Shown: in pieces, positions 36,901 to 44,607 of the stretch
Position numbering within the stretch: position 1 is the stretch's first letter
Layout: every line of letters begins with the position of its first letter
NCBI GenBank assembly: GCA_002490465.1
Contig: DKUB01000033.1
Coordinates: 1 to 64,000 of the forward strand
From: Lachnoclostridium sp. UBA7215
GTDB taxonomy: Bacteria > Bacillota > Clostridia > Lachnospirales > Lachnospiraceae
Reading direction: 5' to 3'
DNA length: 64,000 bases
Program-made: the position numbers and the translations under genes
The notes under the pieces: model-generated
What the model saw: the letters and a program-made list of their open reading frames with translations, nothing else
What the model was told of the DNA's origin: nothing
Database searches by the model: none

Positions 36901-37671
36901 ATTGAGGCACAAAGTGAGTGTGCCGGAAATTGTCGTCTGGCTGGACACCTCAACATCTCTCGTAAGGTAGTATGCTCCACTCGAAGGCAGATTGTCCGCC
37001 TCCGTCCATGCATCAAGGGTCACGTCGCCATGTTTATGTTTGTCCGTGATATAATCCGCCCAAGCCGTCCATGCAGCTTTGTATTCCTGCTCCTTGCCCT
37101 CCGGGACACGGATGCCCCGTGCGTTATTTTTGACAAATCTGCAATTTTCGAAAACCCTTTCGCTAAGGCTTGGAGGCGTCTCTCTTTGCATTATCACTGT
37201 TTCAAGGCTGGTACATCCATCAAACGCATGAGAAAATATACTACTCACACTATCCGGTATTGTTATATTTGTCAGTCTGCTACAGTCCGCAAACGCATAA
37301 GCCGCTATGTTAATCACACTATTCGGTATCATGATATCTGTCAGACCGGTACAACCCATAAACGCACTATCCCCGATGGCTCTCACACCGCTTTGTAGCT
37401 CTACGCTTCTTACCAGAAGCTTATATGCAGTTGTATTATATTCATTATTTCTGCTACGCATCCAACTAATCATTCCATCGTGCGAGCTAATGGTCAGCTT
37501 GCCGTCTGCGTCAAGCGTCCAGTCCGTACCGGTGGCAATGTCGTCCGCCTGCGGCGCAGGCGCTGCCAGTACGGTTATCGGTGCTGCATTCGCCACCATG
37601 CCTGCGGCCAGCACCGCCACAAGCAGCACCGCCAACATTCTCTTCCGTAAATTGCCCTTTCTCTTTTTCAT
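33946..37671 (-). CDS. Large cell-surface repeat protein (LRR, beta-helix, Ig-like, Pro/Thr linker)
   Basis: 1241 residues from the ATG at 37671 (GGAGG 7 nt upstream). Signal peptide about 1-36. Order: BspA-type leucine-rich repeats (about 90-160, IPDSVSSIFSHAFDGCTSLE); right-handed beta-helix repeats (about 300-440) built on SFTMNGGxISGNTAxxGGG; an M-T-C-x2-C-G zinc-knuckle-like motif near 560; Ig-like domains (about 650-750); a Cys-rich domain (757-815, HWKACSCGD ... HRECQTCHYS); a Pro/Thr linker of tandem PTVTPPxQ units (about 990-1035); a fibronectin-like domain; and a C-terminal Big2-like domain. No sortase motif. Probably an adhesin. The frame is open 50 codons further upstream through leader element copy 2. 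Confidence 0.85.
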   Translation of the reverse strand: MKKRKGNLRKRMLAVLLVAVLAAGMVANAAPITVLAAPAPQADDIATGTDWTLDADGKLTISSHDGMISWMRSRNNEYNTTAYKLLVRSVELQSGVRAIGDSAFMGCTGLTDIMIPNSVINIAAYAFADCSRLTNITIPDSVSSIFSHAFDGCTSLETVIMQRETPPSLSERVFENCRFVKNNARGIRVPEGKEQEYKAAWTAWADYITDKHKHGDVTLDAWTEADNLPSSGAYYLTRDVEVSSQTTISGTLTLCLNGCKIDAKQSGRIFFIESGGSLTLYDCGSGKKGTLTGGSSSGMTGGGAIYVESGRFIMNGGTISGNTAKSGGGVEVNTSGSFTMNGGEISGNTANSSGGGINVSTSSFTMNGGIISGNTANNGGGINVSTSSFTMNGGKISGNTAVNGGGVRIYNNAEFIMNGGAVSGNTADRGGIYASLSSAQQGSVTLNGTVDITENAKADGTASNIYLAKNIRDSNIPKLTIGSSFSTNTPIGVSIATLPTSCANPVTVATGAVTDEVYEMFTSEMSADSGCSLGYTDTAIQFEVPHEYDNDSDMTCNVCGYDRTSQDTQAPTGEIKIEDNLWTNFLNSVSFELFFKEIKQATITAQDADSGVDKIYWYLSESGMTEAQVKALEADAWSEGNSLSIAPDKKCIIYAKITDKAGNVTYLSSDGLVFDGTAPVITGVTDGGTYHTPQAVTVTDALSGVKNVTVNGTEVTLTDGKFTLGTAQNAQTIVATDKAGNTTAVTVTVRTQSQTHTHSYGGWQSDSTQHWKACSCGDVTDRANHNFGDWITDREATAAEAGTKHRECQTCHYSQTETIPATGTGPGSGTVTPEVKPGDNAPATGISTPTEELKDMFLTEDEKQQVQNGTNIRIVLEVQEAGNAVSSSDKESIKQALNDFTVGQYLNIDLYKLVGSVRTDITETAKKIRIVITVPDSLKNTGSSETRTFAVIRVHDGRAELLTDMDDSADTITIETDRFSTYGIVYKDSGAVPTETSSPQPSETPSSQPTVTPPVQPTVTPPAQPTVTPPAQPANTAKPDETEQTGNQLEKRKDLSLLLASGKQSGKNGIKLSWTKCKNISGYEVYWSYCDGRNNYKKAKTIKAAGKRTWLHRNLKTNRTYKYFITAYKMEDGKKHYITKSPTIHVAMKYDKRTNIQKIKVNKAKITLKKGKTFRIQTKLQLENRKKKALSHVAKLRYYTSNRKTAVVSAKGKITAKHKGTCLVYVIANNGVSKKIKVTVK

Positions 37672-37821
37672 GATAATCCTCCATTCCGAGAACGTATTTT
37701 GTTCGAGGAACCGCAAGAGAAATCTGCGAATGCAGTTTCTCTTGTCGGATAAAAGCTTATTTGTGACGTTCTCGGCACAAATAAGCCTGTGAAAAATTGG
37801 CATATCAATGCAATTTTTCAC
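37672..37821 (-). CDS. Upstream ORF in leader element copy 2, in frame with the surface protein
   Basis: GTG at 37821 with GGAGG 10 nt upstream; 50 codons (MKNCIDMPIFHRL and on) running without a stop into the ATG at 37671. Translation from here would give a 1291-residue product with the signal peptide buried at residue 51, which is unlikely to be secreted normally. In copy 1 the equivalent ORF ends just before the main start codon. Confidence 0.3.
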
Positions 37822-37823
37822 AG
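37681..37823 (-). promoter_or_regulatory. Structured leader element, copy 2 (three hairpins and pseudoknot)
   Basis: Same order as copy 1 on the minus strand: hairpin 3 (37812-37822 with 37788-37798, plus an inner GCAT/ATGC helix and loop TGAT); hairpin 2, 11 bp (37776-37786 with 37755-37765); hairpin 1 (37732-37744 with 37714-37727, one bulge, loop ATTC); then ACGTTCTCGG (complement of 37686-37695), which pairs with the complete 10-nt loop of hairpin 2 (37766-37775) and sits 4 nt before the ribosome binding site of the surface protein gene. Stem and pseudoknot sequences differ from copy 1 but remain complementary. Confidence 0.7.
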
Positions 37824-38042
37824 TATTTCAACCTCCATCTCTGCTGTATTTTTATTGAACTCTGTCCTCTTATCCCATGCCTTCAACACAAAGATATATA
37901 ATATATTGTAACATATTTTTTTCCGGTTCTCTATGTCAATTCTGTTCCAAATCGTGTTAATTTTGCTTTTTTACTTTTTTCGGGCGGCAGGCAATACTAT
38001 TTCACACATTCTCTCAAATTTGGGGAAGAAAAGGGGGAGGTG

Positions 38043-38071
38043 TTGACTTTCCCCCTTTTTCCCTTTACAAT
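38043..38071 (+). promoter_or_regulatory. Promoter of prmA
   Basis: TTGACT (38043-38048), 17-nt spacer, TACAAT (38066-38071), 34 nt before the start codon. The -35 lies in the loop between inverted AAAAGGGGGA (38029-38038) and TCCCCCTTTT (38050-38059), a possible operator. Confidence 0.7.
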
Positions 38072-38105
38072 ACAAGCAAAAAGGAAACGCCAATGGAGGG
38101 ACATT

Positions 38106-39062
38106 ATGAAATGGATTCGATTTACACTGGAAACCCACACGGACGCTGTAGACATACTGAGCTGCCGTCTGTATGACATAGGCATTGAGGGCATTGAGAT
38201 CGAGGACCATGTACCCCTGAGCGAAGAGGATAAAAAGAAAATGTTTGTCGATATCCTGCCGGACCCGGAAGAGAATGACGGCAGCGCCAGAGTACACTTT
38301 TACATGGAGCCGGAAAACTGCAATCCGGAAAAGGTCATGTACGACGTTCAGGATATCTTACAGGATATCAAACCATTTTGTGAAATTGGCAAAGGTACCA
38401 TCACGCTCTCAGAAACAGAGGATAAGGACTGGATAAATAATTGGAAAACATTCTTCAAGCCGTTTCGCGCCTCAGAAGATATTGTAATTAAACCGACCTG
38501 GGAAGAATATAAAAAAGAAAAAGACACGGACATCCTGATTGAGATTGACCCTGGTATTGCTTTTGGCACCGGTTCCCACGAAACAACCAGGCTCTGTATC
38601 CAGGCGTTGGACAAGTATGTCTCCGACGGTGATTCTATCTTAGACGTTGGCTGCGGAAGCGGCATTTTATCGATTGCCGCCCTGAAACTTGGCGCAAAAC
38701 ATGCCACTGCCATAGATATTGATGAGACGGCAGTCAAAACAGCACGGGAAAATATGGAAGTCAACCGGATTCCGGGAACACAGTATACTCTGCTGGAAGG
38801 CGATTTGATTCACAACACCTACCTGAAGGCCCGCGCAGGCTCGCGCCACGATATTGTAATCGCGAATATCCTTGCTGACGTTATCGTTCCGCTCACGGCA
38901 ATTATCCGCCCCCACATGAGAAAGGGTGGTCTCTATATCACATCCGGAATTATTGATACGAAAGAAAATGAAGTAAAAGAGGCTCTCCTTGCGGCAGGAT
39001 TTGAAATCAAAAAAGTGGAGAGTATGAAAGAATGGCGCTGCATTATTGCCACTGCGCTGTAA
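38106..39062 (+). CDS. prmA: Ribosomal protein L11 methyltransferase
   Basis: 318 residues from the ATG at 38106 (GGAGGG 5 nt upstream). Trimethylates ribosomal protein L11 using S-adenosylmethionine. N-terminal substrate-recognition domain (MKWIRFTLETHTDAVDILSCRL), then the Rossmann methyltransferase with GTGSHETTRLCIQAL, the SAM loop LDVGCGSGILSIAALKLGA, and IANILADVI. Two degraded copies of parts of this gene lie downstream (39803-39955 and 40364-40396). Confidence 0.96.
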   Translation: MKWIRFTLETHTDAVDILSCRLYDIGIEGIEIEDHVPLSEEDKKKMFVDILPDPEENDGSARVHFYMEPENCNPEKVMYDVQDILQDIKPFCEIGKGTITLSETEDKDWINNWKTFFKPFRASEDIVIKPTWEEYKKEKDTDILIEIDPGIAFGTGSHETTRLCIQALDKYVSDGDSILDVGCGSGILSIAALKLGAKHATAIDIDETAVKTARENMEVNRIPGTQYTLLEGDLIHNTYLKARAGSRHDIVIANILADVIVPLTAIIRPHMRKGGLYITSGIIDTKENEVKEALLAAGFEIKKVESMKEWRCIIATAL

Positions 39063-39075
39063 TATAACAATACGG

Positions 39076-39104
39076 TTGTAGATTGTGCATTACTTTGTTA
39101 TAAT
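39076..39104 (+). promoter_or_regulatory. Promoter of the toxin-antitoxin pair
   Basis: TTGTAG (39076-39081), 17-nt spacer, consensus TATAAT (39099-39104), 35 nt before the antitoxin GTG. Confidence 0.6.
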
Positions 39105-39138
39105 CATGTTAATGAATCCAGTAAGGGGGGTGGAAATA

Positions 39139-39381
39139 GTGAATGTAAAACCTATATCTGTATTAGAGCATTATGACAGTGTGCTGCAAGAAGTTTCCAT
39201 AGGAAATCCAGTTTATCTGACAAGTGGAAAGGGCAGCGATTTTGCCATAATCAGCAGAAAAGAACTAGAAGAATTACATGCGATTAAAACGCTTTTTTCT
39301 GAAATTGCAAAAGGAGAAATTTCTGCCAGACAGGAAGGTTGGCTGTCTGCTGATGAGGTGGAAGCGAGGCTTGGTATATGA
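39139..39381 (+). CDS. Phd/YefM- or RelB-type antitoxin
   Basis: 80 residues from the GTG at 39139 (GGGGGGTGG 5-13 nt upstream); the track-length frame starts in the promoter region. NVKPISVLEHYDSVLQEVSIGNPVYLTSGKG followed by FAIISRKELEEL is the Phd/YefM pattern (DNA-binding N-terminus and helix), and the C-terminal GWLSADEVEARLG would wrap the toxin. The stop overlaps the toxin start by 4 nt. Confidence 0.85.
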   Translation: MNVKPISVLEHYDSVLQEVSIGNPVYLTSGKGSDFAIISRKELEELHAIKTLFSEIAKGEISARQEGWLSADEVEARLGI

Positions 39382-39746
39382 AGCTTTTAAAATATTCCCC
39401 GGAAGCAGCGAAGGATTTGGAAAATATCAAACGGATAGCAACAGAAGAATTTGGGGAATCTGTGGCAGTTAAGATTATGAAACGGATTGGGAAGGGAATT
39501 CATACTTTAGAAATTGCGGAGAATGCCGGGATTGATTTATGTAAGAAATATGGCATTATCTGTGATTACAGAGTGCTTATTGTAGCCAGGAATTATATAA
39601 TTTATAGAATTGAGGGAGAATTTGTCAGAATTATCCGTGTTGTGAATGAAAAGCAAGACTTTATACAGGTTCTTTTTGGAATAGAAACCCCGTCAGGTGA
39701 CCCAGAAGGATATTGGGATGAAATAGATGGGAACTATAAAGATTAA
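39378..39746 (+). CDS. RelE/ParE-family toxin
   Basis: 122 residues, overlapping the antitoxin by 4 nt (ATGA). YSPEAAKDLENIKRIATEEFGESVAVKIMKRI, the central DYRVLIVARNYIIYRIEGEFVRIIRVVNEKQDF and the final short extension match the RelE/ParE fold. Either an mRNA interferase or a gyrase inhibitor; residues do not let me decide. The pair lies between intact prmA and prmA fragments. Confidence 0.85.
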   Translation: MKLLKYSPEAAKDLENIKRIATEEFGESVAVKIMKRIGKGIHTLEIAENAGIDLCKKYGIICDYRVLIVARNYIIYRIEGEFVRIIRVVNEKQDFIQVLFGIETPSGDPEGYWDEIDGNYKD

Positions 39747-39802
39747 AATACTAATACCTGGTTACGGTACCGTTCTGCTTCATACAATAGAGGAAATCTG
39801 CT

Positions 39803-39955
39803 GTTAGCTGCAGAAGCGGCATTTTATCGATTGCCGCCCTCACATGAGAAAGGGCGGTCTCTATATCACATCCGGAATTATTGATACGAAAGAAAATGAA
39901 GTAAAAGAGGCTCTCCTTGCGGCAGGATTTGAAATCAAAAATGTGGAGAGCATGA
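39803..39955 (+). pseudogene. Duplicated, internally deleted 3' part of prmA
   Basis: 39803-39840 matches prmA 38646-38683 (36 of 38) and 39841-39955 matches prmA 38913-39027 (about 112 of 115). The 229 bp between are missing, with the junction at short CGCCC repeats, and the frame is broken. Downstream (39956-40070) the sequence leaves prmA; a frame there encodes IASEEIRAKKEKRNGLNPVS and on, a tail of an unrecognised protein. Confidence 0.85.
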
Positions 39956-40093
39956 CTGGATTCTTACTTTTATTGATACGGCAGCCTGCATTGCCAGTGA
40001 GGAAATCCGGGCGAAAAAGGAGAAACGGAACGGACTGAATCCGGTCTCATTCTATGTGCCAGAAGATTTTTAAAACGAGAAGCCGTATAACAA

Positions 40094-40120
40094 CGACCAG
40101 CTCACTTTATGAGCTGGTCG
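40094..40120 (+). terminator. Hairpin terminator after the prmA remnant
   Basis: CGACCAGCTCA / TGAGCTGGTCG, an 11-bp perfect stem with a 5-nt loop, followed by CTATTTTGTCTTT on the plus strand. It could also end the small membrane protein gene from the other side. Confidence 0.55.
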
Positions 40121-40131
40121 CTATTTTGTCT

Positions 40132-40263
40132 TTATTCAACTGCGTCCTCATCCTTTATGGAATTAAAAGCACCTGCGACTGTCACAGTTACCGCTGCCAC
40201 TACAACGATAACAGCTATAATCGTCAGCCCGCCAAGTACGCCAATTGCTGTCATTACACTCAC
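40132..40263 (-). CDS. 43-residue single-helix membrane protein
   Basis: GTG at 40263 with AGGTG 6 nt upstream; an ATG three codons later gives 40 residues. The protein starts SVMTAIGVLGG, has one long hydrophobic helix (LTIIAVIVVVAAVTVTVAGA) and a short charged tail (FNSIKDEDAVE). It is downstream of the remnants of prmA, on the opposite strand from the RelE/ParE pair, and ends at the hairpin 40094-40120. Resembles small membrane peptides of unknown role, possibly a type I toxin-like peptide. Confidence 0.45.
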   Translation of the reverse strand: MSVMTAIGVLGGLTIIAVIVVVAAVTVTVAGAFNSIKDEDAVE

Positions 40264-40363
40264 AAATGACACCTGCCTTTCCTGCCTGATCCGGCTATTC
40301 TGCCAGAACGTCTACAAATATCCGCCACAAATAATATTAATAGTATAACACAAGAATTGTATT

Positions 40364-40396
40364 TATGCAACTGCCACAGATATTGATGAAACGGCC
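40364..40396 (+). pseudogene. Second prmA fragment
   Basis: 33 bp matching prmA 38701-38733 with four or so mismatches (ATGCAACTGCCACAGATATT and on). This part of prmA is precisely inside the section missing from the 39803-39955 remnant, so both scraps probably come from one duplicated copy that was rearranged. Confidence 0.6.
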
Positions 40397-40446
40397 ATAT
40401 AATCACTTCTTATCTATCCTATTGATATGAAATATTCAATTGCTTT

Positions 40447-40836
40447 TTAAACTTTCAACTCGCTTTTAAGTGCTGCCGTCAATATTGCAGAGAAATTTAT
40501 TCCCGCCTTTTCAGCTTCAAAATTCAGCCATGATGGTATTGTGCAGTTTTTCTTGACAGTTTTCATATCATTCTTTTTGCGGTATTCTCCAAAATCCACA
40601 TCAACAAGTGTTACAATATCCGTCACCGAATTGCCCTTCACCTCCGAAATTGCTGTTGGATTTGGTAAGGCTTCTCCATCATCTTCCATATCAATGCCGA
40701 CAACCCCTATTGCATCCCTTGCCATTTCGATGGCTTCTGTTAGTGTTTCTCCCTCAGTATTTATATTGAAATCGGGAACATACACAATATAGCCAACCTT
40801 ATCTGGTGTTAAAATGATTGGATAAGAATTTTTCAC
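40447..40836 (-). CDS. HicB-family antitoxin without a visible HicA
   Basis: 129 residues from the GTG at 40836 (AGGAGG 8 nt upstream). N-terminal partial RNase H-like HicB domain (PIILTPDKVGYIVYVPDFNINTEGETLTEAIEMARDAIG), then a C-terminal ribbon-helix-helix-like segment (NCTIPSWLNFEAEKAGINFSAILTAALKS). HicA is normally adjacent but no intact HicA is found on either side. May be a solitary regulator or the remnant of a decayed system. Confidence 0.85.
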   Translation of the reverse strand: MKNSYPIILTPDKVGYIVYVPDFNINTEGETLTEAIEMARDAIGVVGIDMEDDGEALPNPTAISEVKGNSVTDIVTLVDVDFGEYRKKNDMKTVKKNCTIPSWLNFEAEKAGINFSAILTAALKSELKV

Positions 40837-40857
40837 TGTAAAAACCTCCTAATTTCT

Positions 40858-40877
40858 GTGGACTTATTTTAGTCCAC
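40858..40877 (-). promoter_or_regulatory. Palindromic operator upstream of hicB
   Basis: GTGGACT-TATTTT-AGTCCAC, a 7-bp inverted repeat just before the ribosome binding site of hicB; HicB proteins with a ribbon-helix-helix domain autoregulate at such sites. Inference. Confidence 0.35.
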
Positions 40878-40987
40878 GTCTTCTCATAATAGATTTTGCT
40901 AAATTTTCTTTTATCTCCTTGTGTCAGAGAAAGCACCCACTCCAAAGTGGATGCTCCCAGATAAGATAGAATGTCCTTACGGACACC

Positions 40988-41028
40988 GCCTCTCCTGTGG
41001 ATCAGACAGGAGAGGCATTATTTTTTTT
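40988..41028 (+). terminator. Strong hairpin with T run on the plus strand
   Basis: GCCTCTCCTGT / ACAGGAGAGGC (40988-40998 with 41006-41016), then ATTA and a run of eight T. The only plus-strand transcription that could reach it is from the region 39.1-40.1 kb; the gene on the minus strand ends at 41073. Confidence 0.6.
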
Positions 41029-41072
41029 GCTTGTTCCTCTTATTATGCTCTTCCATACAACTAAAAACCGCC

Positions 41073-43001
41073 TTATTTCAAAACCTCATTGGTTTTCAAA
41101 ATCATCTCTTCCACATCTTTGGCAAGCTGTGCCAGCTCGTCCATTGACTGTTTGATATTGGAGCTGTTATCCGAAGTGGACTTCACGCTCTCAATGGCAC
41201 CAAGCGCAGCCGTAATCAAATTCTCAACCGTAGTTTCGAAATTGTGTATGATGCCATTCACGTTTTCAATTGCATTTTTTACCTCTTCATCACTTTCCTT
41301 TGCATGTCCGACGGATTCTCTGGAATTATCGGAAAGCTGCCGTATATTGGATGCCACAACAGCAAAACCACGTCCTGCCTCTCCGGCTCTTGCCGCTTCT
41401 ATTGCTGCATTCAGGGAGAGCAGATTAATTTTTCCTGCAATTTTTTCAACGTTCTGCGTCATTTCCTTATATTTTGCGACACTTGTATTAATTGCCTGCA
41501 TCGCCTCGTTAATCTGCTGGTTCATCTGATTCAGCTCTTCCATGCGGTTCGACACGTTTGTCATTTCTTTTGAGCTGTTTCCACTCTCCGTCTGTATTTG
41601 TTCGGCTTCCTGCTTTACAGTCTCAATATTCTCATGGAGGTTTCTAAATACCTGAATCAACTCATTATTCATTGCCAGGACTTTTTCATTTACCTCACTT
41701 ACCCTCTGACGCTCTTCCTTGATGGATTTCATCATAAATTCATGGCAGTTTTCCGGCGTATTCAAGCCCCGTGCAACCGCCATCGCCATCTCGCGGCATG
41801 ACTGGTAACCGCAGGAATGGCAGTCAAATCTCTTCTCCACCTCCGTATGCTTCCCAAGAAGCACATATGCATTTTCTATATCTCTCTCCGAAACATCAAT
41901 CTTTTTTATGTCATAATGCCTGTATGTCCGTATGTAGTCATTGAGGTTCAGTGTTCTGTCAAACTCTGCAAACTGCGCATCCAGACCTTTTTTTGTCTTG
42001 TTTGCACTGCGGACTTTTTTGGCATGCTGCTCTACGTCATGCATAATATTGTGCATCGCAAAGCGCTGATAATGCACGCCCGTTGCCGGACCGCCATTAC
42101 AGCCGTCCCCACAATTTAACACGTCAAACAGATCCGGTTTGTCAGACTCCCTTAATCCGCTATAAGTTTCCATATCGTGATACAGGGATTCTGTCCCCTC
42201 CGATGTTATCACATTCAAATCCGGTGCATGCGTCAAAAGGTTGGCCATCAGACCGCCCGGTTTTGGATAAATGGCCCCCTCTAATCCCTGTTCCCCATCA
42301 AATTCAAATCCGCTGTATACCTTTACCTCCGGAAGTCTCACATGATTTTCTTCAAAATAATGCCTCAAGTGCTCCATAGTCACATTGTAATCCACAAGCC
42401 CGGTCTCCCGAAACTCCTCAATTTTTGCAATACAGGGCGAAATGGCCGCAATCTTGCCTCTGTAATGCAGCACCTTCTTCATATAGACGGCAAGACAGAG
42501 CATCGGGCTGTGTATGGGGGAAAGGTTGGAAAACAACTCCGGTTTATGCCGCTGTACATAGTTCACGACTGCCGCACAAGGCTGCGATATCAGTTTTTTT
42601 CCCGGATTTTTTTCGAGATAGCGAAGATGCGCCCATGTACAGATATCCGCACCAAAACTGACATCATAAACTGTCCTGACTCCATGATCCAATAACCACT
42701 GAAGGACATGCCGCCAATTCCCATCAAACGCTATCTTGATAGAAGGCGCCGCAATCAGGGCGATTTCCTCCCCCTTATGTAAATCCTCCAAAAAAAGCTG
42801 CGTGTCGTCCAGGTAAGAGCGTGCATTATGAGAACACGCTCTGATACAAGCGCCGCATTTGATACATTTTTCATCATCAATTAAAATCTTAAGCCGGCCA
42901 TCTTCATCTATGCGGGCTATATTGGCATCTCCAACCGGGCATGCACGCACACAGGCATTACACCCAACACACTCATTAACATCTACGTTAATTATACTCA
43001 T
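41073..43001 (-). CDS. [FeFe]-hydrogenase-like / chemoreceptor signalling chimera
   Basis: 642 residues. Two [4Fe-4S] ferredoxin motifs (Cys 11,14,17,21 and 46,49,52,56); an iron-only hydrogenase catalytic-domain homologue (about 75-370) with counterparts of all three H-cluster motifs ([32 protein letters not shown]); a further FeS domain (CHSCGYQSC plus a later Cys, about 393-420); then a methyl-accepting signalling domain with a coiled coil and the tip [26 protein letters not shown]. No membrane helix, so a soluble redox or H2 sensor feeding the chemotaxis or a related pathway is likely. Catalytic turnover is doubtful because the motifs are divergent. Confidence 0.9.
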   Translation of the reverse strand: MSIINVDVNECVGCNACVRACPVGDANIARIDEDGRLKILIDDEKCIKCGACIRACSHNARSYLDDTQLFLEDLHKGEEIALIAAPSIKIAFDGNWRHVLQWLLDHGVRTVYDVSFGADICTWAHLRYLEKNPGKKLISQPCAAVVNYVQRHKPELFSNLSPIHSPMLCLAVYMKKVLHYRGKIAAISPCIAKIEEFRETGLVDYNVTMEHLRHYFEENHVRLPEVKVYSGFEFDGEQGLEGAIYPKPGGLMANLLTHAPDLNVITSEGTESLYHDMETYSGLRESDKPDLFDVLNCGDGCNGGPATGVHYQRFAMHNIMHDVEQHAKKVRSANKTKKGLDAQFAEFDRTLNLNDYIRTYRHYDIKKIDVSERDIENAYVLLGKHTEVEKRFDCHSCGYQSCREMAMAVARGLNTPENCHEFMMKSIKEERQRVSEVNEKVLAMNNELIQVFRNLHENIETVKQEAEQIQTESGNSSKEMTNVSNRMEELNQMNQQINEAMQAINTSVAKYKEMTQNVEKIAGKINLLSLNAAIEAARAGEAGRGFAVVASNIRQLSDNSRESVGHAKESDEEVKNAIENVNGIIHNFETTVENLITAALGAIESVKSTSDNSSNIKQSMDELAQLAKDVEEMILKTNEVLK

Positions 43002-43026
43002 AGCCTCTTTTTACTCTCCCCTTAAA

Positions 43027-43860
43027 TTAAACCAGTACTTTTGACAAAAAGTCCTTCAACCTTGGATGCTCCGGGTTTCCAAAAAATTCCTCCGGCGGCT
43101 TTTCCTCGAGAATCTTTCCTTCATCAATGAAAAGAACCCGGTTCGCCACCTCTCTGGCAAAGCCCATTTCATGTGTGACAATTACCATTGTCATTCCCTC
43201 TTTGGCAAGCGCCTTAATCAGCTCAAGCACCTCACCAACCATTTCCGGATCAAGTGCGCTTGTCGGCTCATCAAACAAAATAACATCCGGATTCATCGCC
43301 ATAGAGCGTACAATTGCCACTCTCTGCTTCTGACCGCCGGACAGCGTAGATGGGTACACATCTGCTTTGTCCAAAAGACCAATGCGCTCTAACAAAGAAC
43401 TTGCCTGCTTTCTGACTTCTTCACGGATTTGTTTCTTTGTCTTATCTATTATATGTTTTTCTTTCTTATTTTCTTTGCTCCGAAAACAGTTTGTAATCGG
43501 CAGAAAAGCATTTTCCCATTTCTTTTTCCGCAGTTCCTGACACCCGACATGAACCGGAGCCAACATAATATTTTCTATTACTGTTTTGTTATTATATAAG
43601 TTAAAATGCTGAAAAACCATGCCCATATGCCGTCTGTGAATGTTAATATTCACCTTTTGATCCGCAATATTGACACCGTTAAAAATTATCTGCCCGCCTG
43701 TCGGGTCTTCCATGCAATTCAGACAACGGAGAAATGTACTTTTTCCTGAACCTGAGGGTCCGATTACTACAACAATGTCCCCTTTTTCCACGGTGACGTT
43801 GATACCGTCTAAAACTTTGTTCTTTCCAAAGCTTTTCTGCAAATCAATTACGTCTATCAC
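43027..43860 (-). CDS. Amino-acid ABC transporter ATP-binding protein, with an insertion
   Basis: 277 residues from a GTG at 43860 that overlaps the permease by 17 nt. Walker [11 protein letters not shown]-loop VFQHFNL, signature LSGGQKQR, Walker [13 protein letters not shown] and the H-loop THE are intact, and the protein belongs to the GlnQ/PAAT type. Usual length is about 240; the extra is a Lys-rich insertion at about residues 106-147 ([20 protein letters not shown]...) between the Q-loop and the signature helix. It energises uptake by the neighbouring permease. Confidence 0.93.
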   Translation of the reverse strand: MIDVIDLQKSFGKNKVLDGINVTVEKGDIVVVIGPSGSGKSTFLRCLNCMEDPTGGQIIFNGVNIADQKVNINIHRRHMGMVFQHFNLYNNKTVIENIMLAPVHVGCQELRKKKWENAFLPITNCFRSKENKKEKHIIDKTKKQIREEVRKQASSLLERIGLLDKADVYPSTLSGGQKQRVAIVRSMAMNPDVILFDEPTSALDPEMVGEVLELIKALAKEGMTMVIVTHEMGFAREVANRVLFIDEGKILEEKPPEEFFGNPEHPRLKDFLSKVLV

Positions 43861-44554
43861 TTTTTCTCAGGCTCCTCTCCATACATTTAATTCCCAAAGA
43901 AATAATCATGACAAGCACAATATAAATCAGTGCCATCACAAGGTAGGGAACCATAAACTCATAGCTGTTGCTGCCGATATAACTAAATGCCACATATAAG
44001 TCAGCCGCCCCTACAAAGCTCACGACGGAAGTCTCTTTTATCAGGGCAATAAATTCATTTCCAAGTGTCGGCAGGATATTTTTTATCGCCTGGGGAATCA
44101 CTATTTTCTGCATGGTTGTGGCAAAGCTTAATCCCATGGCACGTCCCGCCTCCATCTGACCGGAATCTACAGACATAATACCGCCTCTCACCATCTCTGA
44201 TATGTAAGCACCACTGTTGAAACCAAAGACAAGAATAGATACCTGTACCCCTGTCATATGCACACCCATAAGCGGCAGAAGCACATAATAAAATACCAGA
44301 AGCTGAACTACAATGGGAGTTCCTCGGAAAAGACCAACATAAAACGAACAAATGCCATTTAAAATCCTTGGCAGCCAGTTATACTTTGGAACTACCCTCA
44401 CCGTTCCTATCAATATACCGATTAGAATACCAATCAATAATCCCAATACGGCAATGAGCAGCGTATTCTGCAGGCCCTCCATTACTTTCTGATAGCCGTT
44501 CTGCTCCAGAAATACATTAATAAATTGATTCCATTTTGCTTCAAAATTACCCAT
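43844..44554 (-). CDS. Amino-acid ABC transporter permease (HisM/GlnP type)
   Basis: 236 residues, five hydrophobic helices. The family motif [24 protein letters not shown] (coupling loop EAA) and [15 protein letters not shown] are present. Second gene of the transporter operon; the single permease probably homodimerises. Starts 54 nt downstream of the binding protein gene, after GAGGG. Confidence 0.95.
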   Translation of the reverse strand: MGNFEAKWNQFINVFLEQNGYQKVMEGLQNTLLIAVLGLLIGILIGILIGTVRVVPKYNWLPRILNGICSFYVGLFRGTPIVVQLLVFYYVLLPLMGVHMTGVQVSILVFGFNSGAYISEMVRGGIMSVDSGQMEAGRAMGLSFATTMQKIVIPQAIKNILPTLGNEFIALIKETSVVSFVGAADLYVAFSYIGSNSYEFMVPYLVMALIYIVLVMIISLGIKCMERSLRKSDRRN

Positions 44555-44607
44555 TTTTCCCTCACAAAATACAGGTCCGGGTATTCCCGAACCTGTACGT
44601 AGTTATT

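Noticed and set aside
40864..40920. Possible remnant of a HicA toxin upstream of hicB
   Set aside because: The 18-codon tail (KEIKENLAKSIMRRRGLK) only vaguely resembles HicA ends and has a stop codon just upstream; too short to call.
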